DNA from: Actinomycetes bacterium
GTDB lineage: Bacteria > Actinomycetota > Acidimicrobiia > Acidimicrobiales > Microtrichaceae
Direction: 5' to 3'
DNA length: 55,405 nucleotides
Assembly (NCBI GenBank): GCA_029782335.1
Contig: JAKOVA010000287.1
Location: 1 to 55,405 of the forward strand
The notes under the pieces were generated by a model. That model searched no databases, was not told where the DNA came from, and saw nothing but the letters and a program-made list of their open reading frames with translations. The translations under genes were made by a program, and so were the position numbers. Positions 48,640 to 55,405 of this stretch are shown one piece after another (position 1 is the stretch's first letter; each line of letters starts with the position of its first letter).

Positions 48640-50250
48640 ATGACTGATGCGCTTGCTGCTGCCGCGACCGCGCTCGACGCCGCTCAGGGCGTTGTCGACG
48701 CGGGGATCGCCCGCCTCGCCGACGGAGGCATCGACGCCCAACAGGTTCTTGCCTACGACGTTGCCCACGCCGCAGCAGCCGTGCGGACGGGTCGAAGCCT
48801 CCTCGAGTACGGAACGAAAGGCTCCGTCGAGGAGCGCATCACCCTTGCGTTCATCGCCGATGCCCTCGCAGAACTGGCCGGCAAGTGCTTCGGCCGAGAG
48901 GCCGAGTGGGGCGTCGACGCCGGTGCACTCGACCCGGCACGGGAGTTCACCGCGACCTACCGGAGCCCCGAGTTTCTTGCCGCGCTCGCCGGTGAGGAAG
49001 GTCCCCGCCACCTCGGCGACGACTTCGAGATGGTGCAGGACGTCTTCCGCCGCTTCGCCGAGGAGAAGCTCAAGCCCATCGCCGAGCACATCCACCGTCA
49101 CAACGCCGACATCCCCGAGGAGATCATCAGCGGTCTCGCCGAGATGGGGGCCTTCGGGCTGTCGATCTCGGAGAACTACGGCGGCTTCGCGTCGGGCGAC
49201 GAGTCGGACTACATCGGCATGATCGTCGCCACCGAAGAACTCTCCCGTGGCTCGCTCGGCGCTGGCGGCTCGCTCATCACCCGCCCGGAGATCCTCGCCC
49301 GTGCCCTCGAAGCCGGCGGAACCGAGGAACAGAAGCACGAGTGGCTCCCGAAGCTCGCGACCGCTGAGGTCATGAACGCGGTCGCTGTGACCGAGCCCGA
49401 CTACGGCTCCGACGTGGCCGGGGTGAAGGTCACCGCGAAGGAAGCCACCGTCGATGGAACCGATGGCTATCTCATCAACGGCGTGAAGACGTGGTGCACC
49501 TTCGGCGCCCGCGGCGACGTGCTCATGCTGCTCGCGCGCACCGATCCCGACCGCTCCGCCGGCCATCGCGGCCTCTCGATGTTCATCGTGCCGAAGCTCC
49601 GCGGCGACGGTCACGGCTTTGTCATTCAGCAGGCCGACATGGACGGCCCCGGGAGCGGCCGGATGGAGGGTCGCCCGATCGACACGATCGGCTATCGCGG
49701 CATGCACTCCTACGAGATCAGCCTCGAGGACTGGTTCGTCCCCGCCGCCAACCTCATCGGCGGCGACGCTGGCAAAGGCCGCGGGTTCTACTACCAGATG
49801 GCCGGATTCGAGAACGGCCGTCTCCAGACCGCGGCTCGCGCCATCGGGGTGATGCAGGCGGCGTATGAAGCCGCGAGGGAGTACGCAGCGAACCGCATCG
49901 TCTTCGGCCAGGCGGTCGGCGACTACCAGCTCAACCAGGCCAAGCTCGCCCGCATGGCGGTCCTGATCCAGGGCGCCCGTCAGTTCTCCTACGAGGTCGC
50001 GAAGCTCACGGCCAAGGGAGAAGGCCGCCTCGAGGCATCCATGGTGAAGGCCTACGTGTGCAAAGCCGCCGAGTGGGTCACCCGTGAAGCGATGCAGATC
50101 CACGGCGGGATGGGTTACGCCGAGGAGTACGACGTGAGCCGCTACTGGGTCGACGCCCGGGTGCTGTCGATCTTCGAGGGCGCCGACGAACTCCTCTGCC
50201 TCCGGGTGATCGCCCGCCAACTCGTCGAAGCCCACCGCGCCGCAGCCTGA
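48640..50250 (+). CDS. mcd: Methylsuccinyl-CoA dehydrogenase-like acyl-CoA dehydrogenase
   Basis: 536 residues, longer than usual acyl-CoA dehydrogenases because of an added N-terminal helical region of about 140 residues (ALAAAATALDAAQGVVDAGIARLADGGIDAQQVLAYDVAHAAAAV). This is the layout of (2S)-methylsuccinyl-CoA dehydrogenase. The enzyme core has EHIHRHNADIPEEIISGLAEMGAFGLSISENYGG, VAVTEPDYGSDVAGVKV and MQIHGGMGYAEEYDVSRYWVDARVLSIFEGADE. It would oxidise methylsuccinyl-CoA to mesaconyl-CoA. Divergent from the hydratase that would use the product. The 18-bp palindrome suggests repressor control. Confidence 0.82.
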   Translation: MTDALAAAATALDAAQGVVDAGIARLADGGIDAQQVLAYDVAHAAAAVRTGRSLLEYGTKGSVEERITLAFIADALAELAGKCFGREAEWGVDAGALDPAREFTATYRSPEFLAALAGEEGPRHLGDDFEMVQDVFRRFAEEKLKPIAEHIHRHNADIPEEIISGLAEMGAFGLSISENYGGFASGDESDYIGMIVATEELSRGSLGAGGSLITRPEILARALEAGGTEEQKHEWLPKLATAEVMNAVAVTEPDYGSDVAGVKVTAKEATVDGTDGYLINGVKTWCTFGARGDVLMLLARTDPDRSAGHRGLSMFIVPKLRGDGHGFVIQQADMDGPGSGRMEGRPIDTIGYRGMHSYEISLEDWFVPAANLIGGDAGKGRGFYYQMAGFENGRLQTAARAIGVMQAAYEAAREYAANRIVFGQAVGDYQLNQAKLARMAVLIQGARQFSYEVAKLTAKGEGRLEASMVKAYVCKAAEWVTREAMQIHGGMGYAEEYDVSRYWVDARVLSIFEGADELLCLRVIARQLVEAHRAAA

Positions 50251-50296
50251 GGGCTCCCGCGAGCGAACCGACCGCATCACGGGCCACGCTGACCGC

Positions 50297-50302
50297 TACG
50301 GT
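50297..50302 (+). promoter_or_regulatory. Candidate -10 box of the YeaQ/YmgE gene
   Basis: TACGGT, 6 nt before the GTG at 50309. Confidence 0.45.
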
Positions 50303-50308
50303 CGCGGC

Positions 50309-50569
50309 GTGAGCTTGCTCGGTTGGATCGTGGTCGGACTGCTCGCGGGCGGTGCCGCCCGCATGATCACCGGCTCGGAGAAGCGCGGCTGTCTGATGAC
50401 ACTCGCCGTCGGTCTCATCGGCTCGATGATCGGCGGCGCACTCGCGTCAGCGGCGTGGGGCGACGGGATACGCGGCTTCAGCCTGCGCTCGATCGTCATC
50501 GCGGCGCTCGGCGCAGCCGTGTTCCTCTTGGTGCTGCAGGCGCTCGGGGCCGTCAGTCGCCGCCGGTAA
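50309..50569 (+). CDS. GlsB/YeaQ/YmgE-family membrane protein
   Basis: 86 residues with three hydrophobic stretches: LLGWIVVGLLAGGAARMITG, GCLMTLAVGLIGSMIGGALASAAW and SIVIAALGAAVFLLVLQAL. The first and second match the glycine-rich transglycosylase-associated (YeaQ) family, often induced by stress. Function at molecular level is unknown. Its 3' end overlaps the convergent lipoprotein gene by 17 nt. Confidence 0.88.
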   Translation: MSLLGWIVVGLLAGGAARMITGSEKRGCLMTLAVGLIGSMIGGALASAAWGDGIRGFSLRSIVIAALGAAVFLLVLQALGAVSRRR

Positions 50570-51368
50570 GGCTCTGGCGATACTCCGCCATCGTGATCAC
50601 GGTGGCGGGATCCGGAGCCTGACGGTCGAGCGGCTCCCCGTAGTCGCTGATGTCGAAGCGGAACCCGATGGTGCCCTTCGACGGGAGGCCTTTCGGTGGC
50701 GACGGAGCATCCGCGAGATCGGTCTTGTAGGCGACCCGTCGAACGAGGCCGTCCGCGTCGATCCACACGTCGAGCTCCAGGGTCGTCCCGAAGAGGTCGG
50801 TCGCGTCGTCGAGCAACGCGCCACTGATCATTCTCGTCTTGGCGGCTGCCTTCGCGAGATCGACGGAGTACCGGTAGCGGGTCGCGGTGACGCCGTCGAT
50901 GCGATCCGTGCCGACCTTGCGGACATCCTTGCCGACCTCCGCGATCAGCCCGAGCGCGTCCTTGCCCGCATTTCCGCGCAGCGCGTCCATGTCCATTCCC
51001 TGCGCCGCCAGGTCATCGAAGCCGAGGGAGACCCACTCGACGCCGGGCGGGAGGTTCGGGAATGCGTAGTAAATGTTCGAGCCGACCATGCGGTAGGCGA
51101 TCGAACGACCCGCACCGATCGGCACCTCCCCTTCACCGACCCTGCCGTCCTTGGAAGTGCGTGCGGTGAACGAGGTGAGCTCGTCACCGTCGAGCGTCAC
51201 GGTCATCCGCACCTTCTGGGTGGGTGCGTCCGACGAGCGTTTCGCAGCGGCCCGCACGGCAGCGCGCGCACCGGCAGGAGTACTGACGACCGCCTCGCCC
51301 CCCGACCCGCCGCATGCGACACCGGCGAGGACGACGGCGACGAGGACGGCGATGAGGCGACGCTGCAT
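50553..51368 (-). CDS. LppX/LprG-like lipoprotein
   Basis: 271 residues. Signal peptide with lipobox LAGVAC followed by Gly/Ser. The mature part (SDAPTQKVRMTVTLDGDELTSFTARTSKDGRVGEGEV, then GSNIYYAFPNLPPGVEWVSL and RYRYSVDLAKAA, ELDVWIDADGLVRRVAYKTDL) has the half-barrel strand order of LolA/LppX-type lipid carriers. It may carry a lipid between membrane and wall; assignment is by pattern. TACGCT box 6 nt before the ATG. Confidence 0.75.
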   Translation of the reverse strand: MQRRLIAVLVAVVLAGVACGGSGGEAVVSTPAGARAAVRAAAKRSSDAPTQKVRMTVTLDGDELTSFTARTSKDGRVGEGEVPIGAGRSIAYRMVGSNIYYAFPNLPPGVEWVSLGFDDLAAQGMDMDALRGNAGKDALGLIAEVGKDVRKVGTDRIDGVTATRYRYSVDLAKAAAKTRMISGALLDDATDLFGTTLELDVWIDADGLVRRVAYKTDLADAPSPPKGLPSKGTIGFRFDISDYGEPLDRQAPDPATVITMAEYRQSLTGGD

Positions 51369-51374
51369 CGACTC

Positions 51375-51380
51375 AGCGTA
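51375..51380 (-). promoter_or_regulatory. Candidate -10 box of the LppX-like gene
   Basis: TACGCT on the minus strand, 6 nt before the ATG at 51368. Confidence 0.5.
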
Positions 51381-51397
51381 GGGGTCGGTCGAGCGAA

Positions 51398-52588
51398 TCA
51401 GACCGTGAGGTCGGCGGGGAGGAGCTGTTCGCTCAGGAGTCGCTCGAAGCGCGCCGGGTCACCGGCGACGAAGTCACGACACAACGGGAGCCCCTCCACG
51501 TAGCAGGAGATATAGGCCCGCCACGTGGGGTCCATCAGGAACTCGACCGACTTCGCCGCTCGCTCCGCGTCGAGCAGCAACCACCGTTGCGCCCAGGCAG
51601 TCACCTCCTCGGGCTGACGACCGTCCTCGTGAAGCATCAACCCGAGGTTGCCCCTCGCACGCGAGGACACCTCCGCCATCTCCGCGACCGCGACGATGGC
51701 CTCCGTGTCGTAGCGCAGCCCGTGTCGGCGGAGATGTTCCCCGACCACCTCCACCTTGGCGTCGCCCAACAGCACCTCGATCGCAAGGTCAGCGAGGCCC
51801 TCCGCGAGCAGGCACTGGGGCGTTCCAACCAGAAAGATCGTCTCCTCGCGCCAGCCCCGGCGCCGCACGAGGCCGGCCTCCTTCCGGGAGTGCTCGGTGT
51901 GATGGCCCGGGTACGCCTCGTGAGCGATGAGATGCCCGATCGCCGTGGACAGCACGGGGAGATCCGTGTTGATCGCAACCCGACTACGAAGGTCGCCCAG
52001 GTAGTAGTTGAACCCCGACCACGGCTGGTGCTCAACGAGCTCGAAATCAACGCGCTCGCCGTCGGGGAGGCCGAACATCGCGGCGGTTCGCTCCCGGAAA
52101 TCGTCGGCGAGATCCGCGATGAGCGCTGCCAGCCGCTCCGTCGGAATCGCGTGCGCGGCTCGGAACGCGATCAGACGGTCGAGCAGCGGACCGTCCCCGG
52201 CGAGTGCCTCGTCGAGACGACGATGTGCGGCATCGAGTTCCTCCTCGTCCACCGCCCGAGGCCGCACGCCGTAGCACCGCTCAACCTCGTCCGAATAGGG
52301 AATCTCCTCGCCGGCGAGCTTGGCGGCGACGGTCTCGAGGCCGACGACCTGCCCGCGGATCCAGCGGCGCCGCGCTGGTGAAACATCCGGGTCCGCGTCG
52401 GCATCGAGGTCCGCGATCAGACGGCGCGCTTCGACCTGGAGCGCGCCGGGAGCCTGAACCGGTTCCGCGTCGAGGGCTGCACGCAGCTCGCTTGGTCCGT
52501 ACCACGCGTCGACGAGACCGTCGATGTGACGGCCGAGGCGAAGTCCGAGACGCAGGTAGCGATCGACGACCCCCGCGTCGGTCTTCAC
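51398..52588 (-). CDS. DUF885-type metallopeptidase-like protein
   Basis: 396 residues. The core HLIAHEAYPGHHTEHSRKEAG matches the HExxPGHH zinc motif of DUF885 proteins, related to M32 carboxypeptidases; LLAEGLADLAIEVL supplies the downstream Glu helix (EGLAD). The all-helical pattern fits. It is shorter than secreted DUF885 proteins (about 550) and has no signal peptide, so it is probably cytoplasmic. Substrate unknown. The GTG start overlaps the dienelactone hydrolase stop (GTGA). Confidence 0.8.
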   Translation of the reverse strand: MKTDAGVVDRYLRLGLRLGRHIDGLVDAWYGPSELRAALDAEPVQAPGALQVEARRLIADLDADADPDVSPARRRWIRGQVVGLETVAAKLAGEEIPYSDEVERCYGVRPRAVDEEELDAAHRRLDEALAGDGPLLDRLIAFRAAHAIPTERLAALIADLADDFRERTAAMFGLPDGERVDFELVEHQPWSGFNYYLGDLRSRVAINTDLPVLSTAIGHLIAHEAYPGHHTEHSRKEAGLVRRRGWREETIFLVGTPQCLLAEGLADLAIEVLLGDAKVEVVGEHLRRHGLRYDTEAIVAVAEMAEVSSRARGNLGLMLHEDGRQPEEVTAWAQRWLLLDAERAAKSVEFLMDPTWRAYISCYVEGLPLCRDFVAGDPARFERLLSEQLLPADLTV

Positions 52589-53295
52589 GCACCCTCGGGC
52601 GTGAGCGTGGTGCGGAACAACTCGACCGTGTCCGCGAAGGCGACCGTCGCCGCGGATGCGTTGAACACCTCGGGTCGGGTGTCGTTGAAGAAGGCGTGGT
52701 CGGTGTCGGGGTGCACGGTGAGCACCGCATCCTTGCCGAGGTTGTCGAGAGTCTCCTGAAGCTCGGCGACGGCGGCCGGGTTGAAGAACGCGTCGTTGGC
52801 GGCGTAGTGGCCGCGGACAACGGCAGAAATCGCGCTCCAGTCCGGGTGGGCGTCAGGCCAGGGGATGAGCCCGTAGTAGGGCGCGACGGCGGCGACGGCA
52901 TCCGGTCGCAGGCTCGCCAGTACGAGCGCGAGGCCGCCGCCCATGCAGAAGCCGATCACGCCAACCTTCGCGCTCGTGACGGACGGATGAGCGATGAGAT
53001 AGTCGACAGCGCCTGACATGTCCCGGCCGGCGTGCCCGATGTCGAGCGCCATCATGAGCTTGCCCGCCTCGTCGGGTTCATGGGTTGTTCGGCCGCCGAA
53101 GAGGTCTGGAGCGAGCGCCGTGAATCCAAGTTCCGCGAACCGGTCGCACACGTCTTTGATGTGGTCGACCATCCCCCACCACTCCTGGATCACCACGACC
53201 CCGGGGCCGCTTCCCCCGTCGGCGACGGCGAGGTACCCCTGGGCGTCGGTGCCGTTGCTCTGGAATCGGACGATCTCTCCGCGACGTTCAACCAT
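52585..53295 (-). CDS. Dienelactone hydrolase-family protein
   Basis: 236 residues. VVVIQEWWGMVDHIKDVCDRFAELGFTALAPDLFGG contains the Glu38 that activates the nucleophile in classic DLH. The elbow GFCMGG gives Cys117; Asp in HYAANDAFF and His in HPDTDHAFFN complete the triad. It opens lactone rings such as dienelactone; no aromatic pathway gene is near. TAGGCT box 7 nt before the ATG; coupled to the DUF885 gene. Confidence 0.88.
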   Translation of the reverse strand: MVERRGEIVRFQSNGTDAQGYLAVADGGSGPGVVVIQEWWGMVDHIKDVCDRFAELGFTALAPDLFGGRTTHEPDEAGKLMMALDIGHAGRDMSGAVDYLIAHPSVTSAKVGVIGFCMGGGLALVLASLRPDAVAAVAPYYGLIPWPDAHPDWSAISAVVRGHYAANDAFFNPAAVAELQETLDNLGKDAVLTVHPDTDHAFFNDTRPEVFNASAATVAFADTVELFRTTLTPEGA

Positions 53296-53302
53296 GTGGG
53301 CC

Positions 53303-53308
53303 AGCCTA
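53303..53308 (-). promoter_or_regulatory. Candidate -10 box of the dienelactone hydrolase gene
   Basis: TAGGCT on the minus strand, 7 nt before the ATG at 53295. Confidence 0.5.
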
Positions 53309-53346
53309 CGGTCGCAGGAGGCAGTCGTTCTGGTCGATGCCAGGGC

Positions 53347-54528
53347 TCAGTGGACGAAGCGTTCGATGTGTTCGACGTTCGGTGCGGGCGTCGTCGGCCC
53401 GGTCGGCGTCGGTGCGTCCCATGCCGGCAACGGGTGCCACGAGACGGGCAGCGGTGTTCCGTGAATCGAACGCGCCGTCGCGTTGGACGCGTCGGCGATG
53501 AGCCGGATGTCGAATCGGGGGAACGTCAGCCCGTCGGAACTCGTCGTCGTTGCCGAGCCGTCGACGTAGACGATCGTCGTGGTACCCGGCACGTAGTACC
53601 CGACGTGCCACAAGCTGGTGGCCGCCTGGGGGTCGATCCACTCGACCGGCCCGGTCGACGTGTCGATCGTACGAGTCGGGCCACCGGTGATCGCCCGTGT
53701 CAACAACGTGGTGCGACGCCTGCCGTCGGGCAGTTCTTCGGAGGTGCGGTACAACAGTCGGCCCGCTGACGACCAGCCCAGCGGCAGCAAGCGCTTCGGT
53801 GTCGCTGCCACGACCTCGGTGGTCACCCCGGTGTCCACATCGAGGCGCACGAGCCGGTGGTCGCTTCCTGCCGCCACCGCGTAGAGCACCGCAGTCGAGT
53901 CGGGTGACCAGACGAACACGTTGCCTGTCGGGCCGTTCGGCGACCCGTAAGTGAGCGAGTTCGTCGGCGAACAGTTGGTGCTGTTCGCCAGCGAGTAGGT
54001 CGTGACGTACGAGACCGGTCCGTCCTCGTGCCACAGGACCGCGGCCGCACTCCCGTCGGGCGAGGGGCTCACCATCGTGATGTAGGAGAAGGCGTTCACC
54101 TCACCCAGCGAACAGGAACCGCCGGGAAAGGTCAGGCGCCATTCATCGGCCGCGAACGCGATCGGGTCCAGGGAGATCCCCTCGCCGGCGAATCCGTTCC
54201 ACGGTTGCAACGCCGTTCCGTCCGGCCGAGACGACACGTTGTTGACCCACCCCATGTCGGCGATCGTGGCCGGAGGCGCCGCTGTGGTGGGAACGTCCGG
54301 CCCCGAGAGGACCTTGTTCAGCAGCGTCCACCGGCGGAACTCGGCGAGGTATGCGTCGCCGTCCCCGTTCAGGGTGCCGCCGATATCGCGCAGCCACGCG
54401 ACACCGACCGTGGACGGCAGCGACGGCGGGGCCACCGCCGGGGGCGGCGTCGCACACGCCGCCAACAGGGCGAGGCCGACGAGGGCGGAGCGTCGACGTG
54501 TGGTTCGTCTGGTGCGAGTCAGCGCCAT
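53347..54528 (-). CDS. Lipoprotein with TolB-like propeller
   Basis: 393 residues. Arg/Thr-rich n-region, hydrophobic LVGLALLAAC lipobox, Pro-rich linker. The body has WD40/TolB-like repeats: ITMVSPSPDGSAAAVLWHEDG, GNVFVWSPDSTAVLYAVAAGSDHRLVRLDVDTGVTTEV, LLPLGWSSAGRLLYRTSEELPDG. The C-terminus is Pro/Thr-rich. No catalytic residues are evident; a scaffold or sensor role outside the cell is likely. ATG 54528 chosen because the signal peptide is then of normal length. Confidence 0.73.
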   Translation of the reverse strand: MALTRTRRTTRRRSALVGLALLAACATPPPAVAPPSLPSTVGVAWLRDIGGTLNGDGDAYLAEFRRWTLLNKVLSGPDVPTTAAPPATIADMGWVNNVSSRPDGTALQPWNGFAGEGISLDPIAFAADEWRLTFPGGSCSLGEVNAFSYITMVSPSPDGSAAAVLWHEDGPVSYVTTYSLANSTNCSPTNSLTYGSPNGPTGNVFVWSPDSTAVLYAVAAGSDHRLVRLDVDTGVTTEVVAATPKRLLPLGWSSAGRLLYRTSEELPDGRRRTTLLTRAITGGPTRTIDTSTGPVEWIDPQAATSLWHVGYYVPGTTTIVYVDGSATTTSSDGLTFPRFDIRLIADASNATARSIHGTPLPVSWHPLPAWDAPTPTGPTTPAPNVEHIERFVH

Positions 54529-54568
54529 CCACCAGCTTGACACGACTCGGGACGGGCCGCCCCGAATC

Positions 54569-55072
54569 TCAGTAGGGGACGTCGAGCTTCGTGTGATCCC
54601 AGCTCACGCACTGCTCGACGTGCAGGCGGATGCACACCCGCTTGTTGGCCGCCATCTCCGCCGCGAACTGCAGATCTTCGTCCTTGTCGAGCGTCTCATA
54701 ACGGTGCAGCACCGCCTTGCAGGACTCGACGACGACATCGTGGTCCTCAACGAGCTCCGCGGCGCCGACCAGTTCCACACCCTGGAGCGTCGGGTACGTC
54801 TCACCCGCTTCCACCAGCGCCGTGAATCGGGGGTCGCGGCGCAGGTTCTGCACCTTCTGGGACTTCGCGAACGTCTCGATGACGATGTCGGCGTCGTGGT
54901 AGCCGGCGTCACGCCGAAAGACGCCCGACGCGTCGAGGAAGCCGTACCACATCGCGACGAGGTGAATACGGCCTCCCGGGCCGAGCGACGCAAGGTTCAT
55001 CGTTCTGCGTCCACCGAGGAACGCACCGACCTCGTCGTCGGTCATGCGAATGATTTCGCGGCGGCTCGGCAT
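54569..55072 (-). CDS. PNPOx-like flavin/F420-binding protein
   Basis: 167 residues. MTDDEVGAFLGGRRTMNLASLGPGGRIHLVAMWYGFLDASGVF and QKVQNLRRDPRFTALVEAGETYPTLQGVELVGAAEL form the split barrel of the pyridoxamine 5'-phosphate oxidase/F420-dependent group (COG3576-like). AGGAG 5 nt before the ATG fixes the start. No partner gene. It resembles, but is not a copy of, the protein at 530-1078. Substrate unknown. Confidence 0.8.
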   Translation of the reverse strand: MPSRREIIRMTDDEVGAFLGGRRTMNLASLGPGGRIHLVAMWYGFLDASGVFRRDAGYHDADIVIETFAKSQKVQNLRRDPRFTALVEAGETYPTLQGVELVGAAELVEDHDVVVESCKAVLHRYETLDKDEDLQFAAEMAANKRVCIRLHVEQCVSWDHTKLDVPY

Positions 55073-55235
55073 GGCTGCTCCTGTGGCGGTTGGTTGCTTC
55101 AAGGTGACGTCCGACGCGACCCCCTCGGGCCGAGACGCCACGGAACTCCTCATCATGGTCGCGCGTGTCCCGCCGGCCGGCGATGCAGCGAGCCGGGCAT
55201 CGTCCCGCGGCTGTCTCCCACCTGAGCCCGCTGGG

Positions 55236-55241
55236 TAGGGT
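55236..55241 (+). promoter_or_regulatory. Candidate -10 box of the TrmH-type gene
   Basis: TAGGGT, 6 nt before the GTG at 55248. Confidence 0.45.
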
Positions 55242-55247
55242 GAGCGC

Positions 55248-55405
55248 GTGTCGGGAACCTCCCCCCAACCCGCCACCCCCTCCGGCGAGATCGTCGGCGT
55301 CGGGCCGCACCAACGTCCGTGGCCGGACGATCCCCGGCTCGACCCGGAGCTGCTCGCCGAGGGTGATCGGCGCAACGTCGTGGACCGCTACCGGTACTGG
55401 CGGCT
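55248..55405 (+). CDS. TrmH/SpoU-type RNA methyltransferase, N-terminal end only
   Basis: 52 codons are visible before the right edge. After a Pro/Ser-rich start, the visible residues read PELLAEGDRRNVVDRYRYWR, the start of actinobacterial TrmH-family proteins similar to Mtb Rv0881, which continue into a SpoU methyltransferase domain. The catalytic knot is beyond the edge, so the call rests on the N-terminal match. The GTG start is supported by the TAGGGT box 6 nt upstream. Confidence 0.65.
   Translation, partial: MSGTSPQPATPSGEIVGVGPHQRPWPDDPRLDPELLAEGDRRNVVDRYRYWR

Noticed and set aside
48532-50280. 582-codon open frame antisense to the mcd-like gene
   Set aside because: Mirror of a clear acyl-CoA dehydrogenase; no domain pattern of its own.
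1-55405. tRNA, rRNA, riboswitch or IS elements
   Set aside because: I looked through the gaps for cloverleaf ends, conserved rRNA stretches and transposase-like frames and found none; a tool search would be more sensitive.

Overview
The window is high-G+C DNA (about two thirds G+C by eye) with dense, short-spaced genes, many GTG starts and frequent GTGA/TGATG stop-start overlaps. It carries a DprE2-like reductase, a homodimeric-type AceE, SufS/SufU, an actinobacterial HhH-GPD protein, MaoC/acyl-CoA-dehydrogenase/CitE genes and many T/P-rich lipoproteins. Together these suggest an actinomycete of the class Acidimicrobiia (Ilumatobacter-like). That placement is inference from gene content, not from a marker search. 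I see no rRNA, tRNA, CRISPR, transposase or phage gene. The window reads as ordinary chromosome with 57 complete and 2 edge-truncated protein genes.

Layout. 0-5.8 kb: minus-strand operon E3 (lpdA) - E2 - a LipB-LipA fusion - PNPOx-like protein - M24 peptidase, so lipoate assembly sits beside the lipoylated complex; the E1 (aceE) is separate at 10.1 kb. 5.8-15.2 kb: a 30-residue membrane peptide, dprE2-START-HAD, an SDR with a palindromic operator, a J-domain protein, rnhA, aceE, an HhH-GPD protein, an alpha/beta hydrolase lacking its nucleophile serine, and small proteins. 15.2-19.4 kb: an MFS transporter and a tandem pair of lipoproteins, each with a shared Cys-containing N-terminal module and a seven-blade RCC1-type propeller; a perfect 16-bp hairpin ends the block. 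19.4-27 kb: acyl-CoA dehydrogenase, a Phd/VapC toxin-antitoxin pair, a giant LuxR regulator with an altered Walker A, and a divergent sigma / anti-sigma-like / propeller lipoprotein operon. 27-36.5 kb: metallo-hydrolase, membrane proteins, sufSU, lipoprotein, D-aminoacylase-like amidohydrolase, threonine ammonia-lyase and PCD. 36.4-44 kb: EVE-domain and Cys4 proteins, two CoA lyases (one very Chloroflexus-like), agmatine deiminase plus N-carbamoylputrescine amidase, gamma carbonic anhydrase, flavin reductase, MBL hydrolase and an epoxide-hydrolase-like protein. 44-55.4 kb: an EAL protein, mutY, a methyltransferase, divergent MaoC hydratase and methylsuccinyl-CoA dehydrogenase-like genes around an 18-bp perfect palindrome, lipoproteins, a DUF885 metallopeptidase, dienelactone hydrolase, a PNPOx-like protein and the start of a TrmH-type methyltransferase.

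How the genes fit together. The Mcd-like dehydrogenase, MaoC hydratase and malyl-CoA-lyase genes could form the lower half of an ethylmalonyl-CoA-type pathway (methylsuccinyl-CoA to mesaconyl-CoA to methylmalyl-CoA to glyoxylate plus propionyl-CoA). The upper half (Ccr, Ecm) is not in the window. AguA-AguB make putrescine from agmatine. Many first genes of transcription units have no Shine-Dalgarno; instead a TAnnnT box lies 6-9 nt before the start codon. I counted 19 such cases, which points to widespread leaderless transcription and was used to settle several starts.
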